A stretch of DNA of 5,385 nt from Gemmatimonadaceae bacterium (GTDB lineage: Bacteria; Gemmatimonadota; Gemmatimonadetes; Gemmatimonadales; Gemmatimonadaceae), in contig JAICUE010000215.1 in the NCBI GenBank assembly GCA_025936015.1, forward strand, positions 1-5,385, written 5' to 3'. The position numbers and the translations under genes were made by a program. Under the pieces are notes generated by a model, which was not told where the DNA came from, made no database searches, and worked only from the letters and a program-made list of their open reading frames with translations. This document shows, one piece after another, positions 1 to 5,069 of the stretch (position 1 is its first letter; each line of letters opens with the position of its first letter).

Positions 1-977
1 CCCACCGAGTCTCGCAGTCCCAGGTACACCTCTTCGGCGATCCGGTTCTCGGCGGTGAGGACTTCGTCGCCCGCAATCGGGTCGCGGCCGTGCGCGAGCG
101 ACTCGGCCCAGCGCACGTAGACCTCGTCGTTCCACCGTCTCGTCATCCTTTCCCCGTCGACGCGCAGCTCATGCGCGCCGGGCCCGAGGCCGGCGTATGG
201 CACGGATCGCCAGTAGGCCGAGTTGTGGCGCGAGTGCAAGCCGGCGCGGCCGAAGTTCGAGACCTCGTAGTGCTCGAGCCCCGCCGACGTCATCACGTCG
301 TGCGCGAGGAGGAAGTCGCGCTCGTAGCGATCCTCCCCCGCCTCGGTGATGCCGCCGACCGCGAGCGACTTGCCTAACGGCGTGTGCGGCTCGACGGTGA
401 GCCCGTACAGCGAGATGTGTGGCGGGTCGAGCGACACCGCCCGATCGATGTCGCGCTCCCACGACCGTGTCGTCACCTCGTCCGGGAGCGCGAAGATCAG
501 GTCGATCGAGACGTTGGCGATCCCGGCGTCGCGGAGCTCGCCTAACGCGCGCTCGGCGCGCGCCGCGTCGTGGACACGGTGCATCCAGCGCAGCGTCTCG
601 TCGTCGAACGACTGGACGCCTAACGATACGCGGTTGACGCCGGCCTCGTGCCACGCCCGGGCCGCGGCTGGTGAGACGTCCTCGGGGTTTGCCTCGATCG
701 TGACCTCGGCGTCGGGCGCGAGCGCCGCTCGCCGGCGGATGCTCTCGATCGACCGGGCGATTCCCTCGCCGCCGAGCCGTGACGGCGTCCCGCCGCCAAG
801 GTACAGCGTGTCGAGCGTCCAGCCGGAGTTGTCCGCGAAGCGGAGTCGCAGCTCGGCGTCGAGCGCGTCGACGTAGTCGCGCACCGGAACGACGCGCCTG
901 ACGGCGATGGCGAAGTCGCAATACGTGCAGCGGCGCGCGCAGAAGGGAACGTGGACGTAGAGATGCCGCGGCAGCAC
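1..977 (-). CDS. hemW: HemW-type radical SAM heme chaperone (C-terminus cut by window edge)
   Basis: This is a radical-SAM protein of the HemN/HemW family, cytoplasmic; HemW homologues bind heme and are thought to deliver it to respiratory enzymes rather than oxidise coproporphyrinogen. The frame stays open to base 1, giving 325 complete codons; full-length members are about 375-400 residues, so some 50-75 C-terminal residues are missing. The cluster motif CARRCTYCDF (Cys13, Cys17, Cys20) is CX3CX2C followed by X-Phe, as in HemW; true HemN has a fourth Cys there. Other family motifs are GGGTPS (61-66), EANPED (95-100), NRVSLGVQSF (115-124), DLIFALP (159-165), YGLTVEPHTPL (191-201), HYEVSNFG (236-243), RHNSAYW (250-256) and GLGPGAH (263-269). 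The GTG start is chosen because it lies only 11 codons before the first cluster region and shares its G with the dprA stop (TAGTG), which suggests translational coupling. Three TTA leucine codons (119, 145, 201) all lie in copies of the octamer described elsewhere. Confidence 0.95.
   Translation of the reverse strand, partial: MLPRHLYVHVPFCARRCTYCDFAIAVRRVVPVRDYVDALDAELRLRFADNSGWTLDTLYLGGGTPSRLGGEGIARSIESIRRRAALAPDAEVTIEANPEDVSPAAARAWHEAGVNRVSLGVQSFDDETLRWMHRVHDAARAERALGELRDAGIANVSIDLIFALPDEVTTRSWERDIDRAVSLDPPHISLYGLTVEPHTPLGKSLAVGGITEAGEDRYERDFLLAHDVMTSAGLEHYEVSNFGRAGLHSRHNSAYWRSVPYAGLGPGAHELRVDGERMTRRWNDEVYVRWAESLAHGRDPIAGDEVLTAENRIAEEVYLGLRDSV
372..379. repeat. GCCTAACG octamer, copy 1 (in hemW)
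   Basis: On the hemW sense strand it reads CGTTAGGC across Pro-Leu-Gly (200-202), with Leu201 as TTA. Confidence 0.8.
540..547. repeat. GCCTAACG octamer, copy 2 (in hemW)
   Basis: The sense strand reads CGTTAGGC across Ala-Leu-Gly (144-146), with Leu145 as TTA. Confidence 0.8.
618..625. repeat. GCCTAACG octamer, copy 3 (in hemW)
   Basis: The sense strand reads CGTTAGGC across Ser-Leu-Gly (118-120) inside the conserved NRVSLGVQSF motif, with Leu119 as TTA. Confidence 0.8.
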
Positions 978-2107
978 TATCGCCTCCGCACTTCGCCGGT
1001 GAGCGCGCATTCGACCGCACCGCTCATCTCGAGCCGCGTGACCGCGGCCATCACTTCGCGCGCCGGGAGCGCGGTCTGGCTGGTGAGGGTGTCGAGGTCG
1101 AGCGCGCCGCGCGACAGCGCGTCCCAGACCACGCGGGCGGTGCCGGTGACCTCGATCGCCGGCGCTCGCGGCGGGGCGGTGAGTCCGAGGAGTGCAACCG
1201 CATCCGCCGGCGACGCGATGAACTGCGCGCCGTCCCGGAGCAGCTCGTTGGACCCGGCGCTCTGCGGGGAGTCGATCTGGCCGGGCACCGCCGCGACGAC
1301 CCGGCCGAGCTCCAGCGCTCTTGTCGCGGTGATCAGTGCGCCGCTCTTCCGCCCCGCTTCGACGACGATGACCAGGTCCGCGAGCGCGGCGATGATCCGA
1401 TTCCGTTCGGGAAATGACCCGCCGGTCGCGGGCTCGCCCGGCGGCTGCTCGGCGATCACGACTCCACGGTCGGACAGCTCCGCGTGGAGCGGTCGATGCG
1501 ACGCCGGATAGGCGATGTCGATCCCGGTGCCGAGGACCGCACCGCTCCGCCCGCCGGCGCCTAACGCTCCGCGGTGGGCGGCGCCGTCGATCCCTCGCGC
1601 CATCCCGCTGAGGACGAGCGCGCCGGCGCGCGCGAGCTGGCTGGCCAGCTCGCGTGTCACCCGTTCGCCATAGGCGCTCGCGACGCGGGTCCCGACGATC
1701 GCGGCGACGGGACCGGCGCTGAGCCATTCGTGATGCCCGCGCAGGAAGAGCACCGGCGGCGGATCGGGGAGGTCGCCGAGCCGCGCCGGGTACGGCACCG
1801 TTAGGCCTGACGACGACGTTTGCGCTTCGCCGCGCGCCTCGCCAGGTGACGGAAGCGCTTCACGCTCGCCCTCGGCTGCGTCGAGTCCGTAAACCGCGAC
1901 GCGAGCCGCGCAGCGAGCTGCGTCGTCGAGCAGCCGCGACGCCTGGTCGAGAAGATCGGCGCGGCGCGCGGGGGGCACGGTGGCCTCGAACGCGCGCTGG
2001 TGCTCGCCGTACTCGTCGATGAGTTCCCGAAAGCGGACGCGCCCGATCCCGGGCGCCAGCGAGAGCGCGATGCCGGACCGCGCCGCGCCCGGCGCCACCG
2101 CGGCCAC
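977..2107 (-). CDS. dprA: DNA-processing protein DprA/Smf
   Basis: DprA binds single-stranded DNA entering the cell and loads RecA during natural transformation; it is also widespread in bacteria not known to be competent. The 376-residue product has an N-terminal helix-hairpin-helix-like stretch (about 13-35, LAPGIG), a Rossmann-fold DNA-binding core (about 105-308), and a C-terminal winged-helix (DML1-like) domain (about 318-376). Core motifs are IVGTR (137-141), SGMARGIDGAAH (167-178), GTGIDIAYP (193-201), FPERNRIIAALAD (232-244) and SGALITA (255-261). Residues about 76-103 are an extra hydrophilic linker, rich in Gly, Glu and Ser, between the N-terminal region and the YPARL motif (106-110). 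The GTG start follows the obg TAG directly with no spacer. An internal GTG at codon 4 (position 2098) has a weak AGGTGG upstream and is an alternative start. Translation probably depends on ribosomes finishing obg. Confidence 0.95.
   Translation of the reverse strand: MAAVAPGAARSGIALSLAPGIGRVRFRELIDEYGEHQRAFEATVPPARRADLLDQASRLLDDAARCAARVAVYGLDAAEGEREALPSPGEARGEAQTSSSGLTVPYPARLGDLPDPPPVLFLRGHHEWLSAGPVAAIVGTRVASAYGERVTRELASQLARAGALVLSGMARGIDGAAHRGALGAGGRSGAVLGTGIDIAYPASHRPLHAELSDRGVVIAEQPPGEPATGGSFPERNRIIAALADLVIVVEAGRKSGALITATRALELGRVVAAVPGQIDSPQSAGSNELLRDGAQFIASPADAVALLGLTAPPRAPAIEVTGTARVVWDALSRGALDLDTLTSQTALPAREVMAAVTRLEMSGAVECALTGEVRRR
1559..1566. repeat. GCCTAACG octamer, copy 4 (in dprA)
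   Basis: The sense strand reads CGTTAGGC across Ala-Leu-Gly (181-183), with Leu182 as TTA. Confidence 0.8.
1799..1806. repeat. GCCTAACG octamer, copy 5 (in dprA, opposite orientation)
   Basis: The sense strand here reads GCCTAACG, encoding Gly-Leu-Thr (101-103) with CTA for Leu102. It sits at the end of the extra hydrophilic linker of DprA. Confidence 0.8.
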
Positions 2108-3124
2108 CTACGGCAGGCTGGCGGTGTCGATGCTGACCAGCGACTTCTTCAGCTCGAGGATCTTCGACCACCACGCGGCCAACAGAGCGTCGAGCCCTTC
2201 GCGTCCTGCCGCGCTGATCGAGAAGACACCGAATGCATCGGGCGCATCGATGTCCGGCACATACTCCTCGCCGAGCAGGTCGAGCTTCGTGAACACGACG
2301 CAATGCGGCTTTGCCGCGAGCTCGCTCGAGTACGACGAGACCTCGGTGCGCAGCGCGTCGTACTCCTCCTGCCAGTCCATCGCGTCGATCGGGATGAGGA
2401 ACGCGAGCACGCGCGTCCGCTCGATGTGCCGGAGGAACTGAAGCCCTAGTCCCTTGCCCTCGTGCGCGCCTTCGATGATCCCCGGAATGTCGGCGACGAC
2501 GAAGGTGCGGCTGTCGCTCAGCTGGACGACGCCGAGGTTCGGCGCGAGGGTGGTGAACGGATAATCGGCGATTTTCGGGCGCGCCGCCGAGATGACGGAG
2601 AGCAGCGTCGACTTCCCAGCGTTAGGCTGGCCGACCAGTCCGACGTCGGCGATGAGCTTGAGCTCGAGCTCGAGGGTGCGTGCCTGTCCTTCTTCGCCCG
2701 GCTGCCACTCGCGCGGCGCCTGGTGGGTGGAGGTCTGGAAGAAGGCGTTGCCCTTTCCGCCACGCCCGCCCTTGGCGACGATGATCTCGTCGCCGCTCTC
2801 GAGGATCTCGCCAACCAGCTCGTGCGTTTCGGCGTCGCGGATCACGGTGCCCGGTGGGACGGGAAGAATGACGTCAGCACCGGCGTGCCCGGTCTTGTTC
2901 GCTCCCTTGCCGTGATCGCCGCGCTCCGCTTCCCACCGATCGCGATAGGTATAGTCGAGGAGCGTCGCGAGGTTCGAGTCGCCGCGAACGATCACGTCGC
3001 CACCGCGCCCCCCATCGCCGCCGTCGGGCCCGCCCATCGGCACGCGGTGCTCGCGCCGGAACGACATGCAGCCAGAGCCGCCTGTTCCCGCTTCCACCCG
3101 TACGACCGCGCGATCGATGAACAT
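2108..3124 (-). CDS. obg: Obg/CgtA family GTPase, ribosome assembly
   Basis: Obg is an essential GTPase that binds the 50S subunit late in assembly and links growth to stress responses. The product has 338 residues. The glycine-rich Obg fold occupies about 1-158, with runs such as GGDGGRGG (35-42) and GGRGGKGN (119-126). The G domain follows: G1 GQPNAGKST (165-173), G2 region DYPFTTL (187-193), G3 DIPG (212-215), G4 TKLD (279-282) and G5 SAA (304-306). G4 has Thr instead of the usual Asn; TKxD is also used by other GTPases such as EngB. The protein ends soon after G5, so the C-terminal OCT domain of longer Obg proteins is absent, as in several lineages. The ATG at 3124 is chosen over upstream in-frame starts because the family begins MFID/MFVD and AGGAGAG sits just upstream. 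The last base of obg abuts the dprA start. Confidence 0.97.
   Translation of the reverse strand: MFIDRAVVRVEAGTGGSGCMSFRREHRVPMGGPDGGDGGRGGDVIVRGDSNLATLLDYTYRDRWEAERGDHGKGANKTGHAGADVILPVPPGTVIRDAETHELVGEILESGDEIIVAKGGRGGKGNAFFQTSTHQAPREWQPGEEGQARTLELELKLIADVGLVGQPNAGKSTLLSVISAARPKIADYPFTTLAPNLGVVQLSDSRTFVVADIPGIIEGAHEGKGLGLQFLRHIERTRVLAFLIPIDAMDWQEEYDALRTEVSSYSSELAAKPHCVVFTKLDLLGEEYVPDIDAPDAFGVFSISAAGREGLDALLAAWWSKILELKKSLVSIDTASLP
2620..2627. repeat. GCCTAACG octamer, copy 6 (in obg P-loop)
   Basis: The sense strand reads GCCTAACG within codons CAG CCT AAC GCT, encoding Gln-Pro-Asn-Ala of the Obg G1 motif GQPNAGKST. This is a different frame from copies 1-4. Confidence 0.8.
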
Positions 3125-3130
3125 GCCGTT

Positions 3131-3137
3131 CTCTCCT
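3131..3137 (-). promoter_or_regulatory. Shine-Dalgarno site of obg, overlapping the upstream stop codon
   Basis: The strand reads TAGGAGAGAACGGCATG. AGGAG lies 8 bases before the obg ATG and begins inside the TAG stop of the preceding gene. This decides the obg start and suggests that ribosomes terminating on the upstream gene can reinitiate here. It is the only strong ribosome-binding site I see in the operon. Confidence 0.85.
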
Positions 3138-3792
3138 ACTCGCTCTGTTTGCCGAGCACTTTGGTGAACATCGCGAGCGCCCGCGACAGATACTCCGGAT
3201 CGACCAGCCCGTCGAGCGCGGCGAACGCACCGGCGATCTGCCCGGGCGTCGCGCCGACGTTCAGCGCACCATGGAGATGCGACTGCAGCTGACGGTCCTG
3301 CTTCGCGACGGCGCAGACCGCGACGATGCACAGCTCACGCCGTACGATGTCGAGCCCCGGCCGCGACAACACCTTTCCGTACCCCTCGACGACCATCCAC
3401 GCATCGAGCGCCGGGTGCAGCTCGGCGATGTTGACGCGCAGCTTGTCGTACATCTCTCCATACACCAGCGCGCAGGTTTCCTCCCCCTCAGCGCGCCACT
3501 GCCCGGCGCGCTCCTCGTGCTCCGCGCCCTCGTCGTGGGCGGGCGCGAGCCGGCCGCTCACCTTCCGCCATTCGCGCATCGCATTGAGCGCGCGCGGGAA
3601 TCCGGCAAAGAGATACGACTGCAGGAGCGCTTCTTCCGTCCACTCCGGTCTTGCGACCGCCCATGAGTGTGCAATCGCCTTTCGAAGCTGCGGCTCCGAT
3701 CCGCCGGCGATTGTTCCCGAGAGTCGGACGAGTGCGGCGGTCGCCTCGTCGATTTCCGGAACGATAGCGGGGACGAACTTGCGGCGCGTCAT
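3136..3792 (-). CDS. Carboxymuconolactone decarboxylase (CMD/AhpD-like) family protein
   Basis: This 218-residue protein looks like a soluble, helical, two-module CMD-family (AhpD-like) protein. The first module (about 35-82) carries WTEEALLQSYLFAGFPRAL (51-69). The second (about 107-215) carries RRELCIVAVCAV (151-162) followed by LQSHLHGALNVGATPGQI (169-186), the usual conserved helix pair. AhpD proteins with peroxidase activity have a CXXCXXXH motif; here the equivalent stretch around SHLHGA has no Cys pair, so a thiol peroxidase role is not supported. Cys155 and Cys160 lie in the preceding helix with CX4C spacing. A charged segment (about 84-105) links the modules. The ATG at 3792 is the first start after the asparaginase stop 40 bases upstream; no strong Shine-Dalgarno is visible. 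The longer frame reaching back to 3990 overlaps asparaginase and is rejected. The substrate is unknown, and its position between asparaginase and obg gives no clear functional link. Confidence 0.8.
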   Translation of the reverse strand: MTRRKFVPAIVPEIDEATAALVRLSGTIAGGSEPQLRKAIAHSWAVARPEWTEEALLQSYLFAGFPRALNAMREWRKVSGRLAPAHDEGAEHEERAGQWRAEGEETCALVYGEMYDKLRVNIAELHPALDAWMVVEGYGKVLSRPGLDIVRRELCIVAVCAVAKQDRQLQSHLHGALNVGATPGQIAGAFAALDGLVDPEYLSRALAMFTKVLGKQSE

Positions 3793-3832
3793 CGATTTTC
3801 GCCGAACGGGGCCGAATGCCTGCCCGAGCGCC

Positions 3833-4855
3833 TCAGGCGGCGGACCGGACTTCGCCGACGACTTCGCCGCGCGTGTTTCGCAGCGGCCGATGCGCGAACT
3901 CCGCGAGCCTCGGCGGCAGGTCTTCCGGGAGTGTTCCGAGCTGTTGCAGCAGCCGGAGCACCGCCGCGAACTGCGCGCGCTGTGCGCCATCCTCGACCTT
4001 CACCGCGACCCCGATCGCCTGGTCGATGACCGCAACAGTATGCACACCTTCGGCGCCGACCTTCGACAACACCCGGCCCTCGGTTTCCTCCATGAGCGCC
4101 GAGTCGAACCGATCGCTGCCGCCGATGAGGAAGGGACGCGTGCGCATCGCGTGCACGATGCGCGCGGGAATGTCGTCCCCGCGATTGGCGGCGTCGGTGA
4201 GACGCGCGTACGCGTACGCCATTCGCTCGAGCGGCAGCCCGAAGACGACGGCGCCGCACCCGTCGACCGCCTGCAGCAGTGCGCTCTCGGGCAGGTCGCA
4301 CCAGGTCGCGACCTCGGCGAGGATATCCCGCTGCACTGGATGGCCCGTACGCTCGTAACCCTGGTGCGACCATCCCTCGGTATGCGCCCGCGCGAGCATC
4401 GCGGCGTGCTTGCCCGAACAGTTGTTGTGCAGCCGCGTCGGCCTCAGCCCCGCTTCGCGCATCAGCTTCACCCCTCGCGCCGAGAGCGGGTCATGCGGTC
4501 CGCAGGCGAGGTCGCCCTCCTCGAGGCCCATCGACCCGAGCATCGCGGATGCGATCGCGACATGCTCCGGCTCTCCCCCGTGCGACGCGCACGCGAGCGC
4601 CAGCTGGTCGTCGCCCCACTTCAACCGGTCGAAGCCGCCCGACCGCAGCAGCGGCATCACCTGAAACGGCTTCGCGCACGACCGCCAGTACGTGACGACG
4701 TTCGCGTCGCGCGCACTCGCGAGCAGCCGGCCGGTTGCGTCGACTACCGCCGCATGCACGCGATGCTTCGACTCGACCGCATCGCCACGCGTGACGACGA
4801 CATCGAGATCGAAACTCTTGCCGGCAGAATTGGGAGGAACCACGCAACGATCCAA
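3833..4855 (-). CDS. L-asparaginase, Rhizobium etli type (Asparaginase_II family)
   Basis: This enzyme hydrolyses L-asparagine to aspartate and ammonia in the cytoplasm; no signal peptide is visible. The 340-residue product matches the R. etli-type (ReAV) asparaginase family, which is unrelated to the E. coli AnsA/AnsB fold. As I recall ReAV, its active site uses Ser48-Lys51, Ser80, Asn133, Cys135, Lys138, Cys189 and Lys263. With a constant offset of 11, this protein has Ser59 and Lys62 (RSCAKPF), Ser91 (ASHGGEPEH), Asn144, Cys146 and Lys149 (HNNCSGKHAAML), and Cys200 (DGCGAVVFGLPL). Lys265 (VLSKVG) is the likely match of the last lysine after a small deletion. The zinc site and both Ser/Lys pairs thus look intact. 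The start is uncertain: TTG at 4855 gives the longest frame, GTG at 4843 would shorten it by 4 residues, and neither has a clear Shine-Dalgarno. It is the first gene of the run and probably sits next to the operon promoter. Confidence 0.93.
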   Translation of the reverse strand: MDRCVVPPNSAGKSFDLDVVVTRGDAVESKHRVHAAVVDATGRLLASARDANVVTYWRSCAKPFQVMPLLRSGGFDRLKWGDDQLALACASHGGEPEHVAIASAMLGSMGLEEGDLACGPHDPLSARGVKLMREAGLRPTRLHNNCSGKHAAMLARAHTEGWSHQGYERTGHPVQRDILAEVATWCDLPESALLQAVDGCGAVVFGLPLERMAYAYARLTDAANRGDDIPARIVHAMRTRPFLIGGSDRFDSALMEETEGRVLSKVGAEGVHTVAVIDQAIGVAVKVEDGAQRAQFAAVLRLLQQLGTLPEDLPPRLAEFAHRPLRNTRGEVVGEVRSAA

Positions 4856-4864
4856 GCAGGATGA

Positions 4865-4880
4865 AAACTAAAGATAATCG
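4865..4880 (-). promoter_or_regulatory. Possible -10 region for the asparaginase-obg-dprA-hemW operon
   Basis: Reading the minus strand towards the TTG start, the sequence passes GATTATCTTTAGTTTTC. TATCTT matches 4 of 6 bases of the TATAAT consensus and ends about 16 bases before the TTG, in the only A/T-rich pocket near the gene. No good -35 is visible. The absence of a Shine-Dalgarno would fit a very short leader. This is weak and positional only. Confidence 0.2.
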
Positions 4881-4906
4881 AGGGGAGAAAAGGGGAAGGT
4901 TCCTCG

Positions 4907-4948
4907 TCGTTCCTCGTTCCTCGTTCCTCGTTCCTTGTTCCTTGTTCC
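4907..4948. repeat. Six-copy 7-bp tandem array (TYGTTCC)
   Basis: Four perfect TCGTTCC units (4907-4934) are followed by two TTGTTCC variants (4935-4948). A partial unit (GGTTCC, 4898-4903) precedes them, separated by an extra TCG. The 7-bp period is not a multiple of three, so copy-number change would shift any reading frame. The plus-strand open frame running through it (4861-5097) is repeat-driven and not taken as a gene. Confidence 0.95.
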
Positions 4949-4960
4949 TGACTTACCAGG

Positions 4961-5069
4961 GACGACGGACGAGGGAGCAGTTCCGCGGTTCACGCGTGAG
5001 TGCTTCCCTTTGCTGTGGTAAAATGAAGCTCACCGCCCGGAACGCAGACCTACTCCCTCGTCCCTCGTT
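4961..5069. repeat. Nested inverted repeat (long hairpin) at the 3' end of the transporter gene
   Basis: The outer arms 4961-4977 and 5053-5069 are inverted copies matching at 15 of 17 positions, 11 of them continuous (GGACGAGGGAG against CTCCCTCGTCC). Inside, GTTCCG (4980-4985) pairs with CGGAAC (5038-5043). Further in, GTGAG..CTTC (4996-5006, with a 2-base bulge) pairs with GAAGCTCAC (5025-5033), leaving an 18-base loop. The element includes the transporter stop codon. It could form a strong mRNA hairpin that ends or protects the transporter transcript, or it could be a REP/MITE-like repeat. There is no clear U-tract. Confidence 0.6.

Larger units (their letters stand above)
4856..5049. other. 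Intergenic region between transporter and asparaginase genes
   Basis: This 194-bp gap holds no credible gene. Bases 4856-4896 are unusually A/T- and purine-rich for this window. They are followed by a 7-bp tandem array (4907-4948) and then by most of a nested inverted repeat (4961-5069). Any promoter for the asparaginase operon should lie here, on the minus strand. Confidence 0.8.

Noticed and set aside
169..1020. A minus-strand open frame of 283 codons, very rich in Arg and Ala
   Set aside because: It is a shifted frame of hemW. The hemW frame carries all the radical-SAM motifs and was simply open to the window edge.
3125..3331. N-terminal extension of Obg
   Set aside because: It overlaps the CMD-like gene. 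Obg proteins begin at the MFID-type start, which has a good Shine-Dalgarno.
3793..3990. N-terminal extension of the CMD-like protein
   Set aside because: It overlaps the asparaginase coding region, is Arg/Ser-rich out-of-frame sequence, and the protein-like sequence begins at the ATG at 3792.
3326..4864. A long plus-strand open frame of 512 codons
   Set aside because: It lies opposite the CMD-like and asparaginase genes, both of which have clear family motifs on the minus strand. Long antisense frames are common in GC-rich DNA.
4907..4948. Tandem repeats as a possible CRISPR array
   Set aside because: The units are 7 bp, directly adjacent, with no spacers.
5014..5026. TAAAAT as a plus-strand -10 promoter element
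   Set aside because: There is no plus-strand gene downstream, no convincing -35, and it lies in the hairpin loop.
4978..5052. Rho-independent terminator for the transporter gene
   Set aside because: Hairpin potential is present, but there is no T-run after the stem on the minus strand, so a classical terminator is not supported. It is reported only as an inverted repeat.
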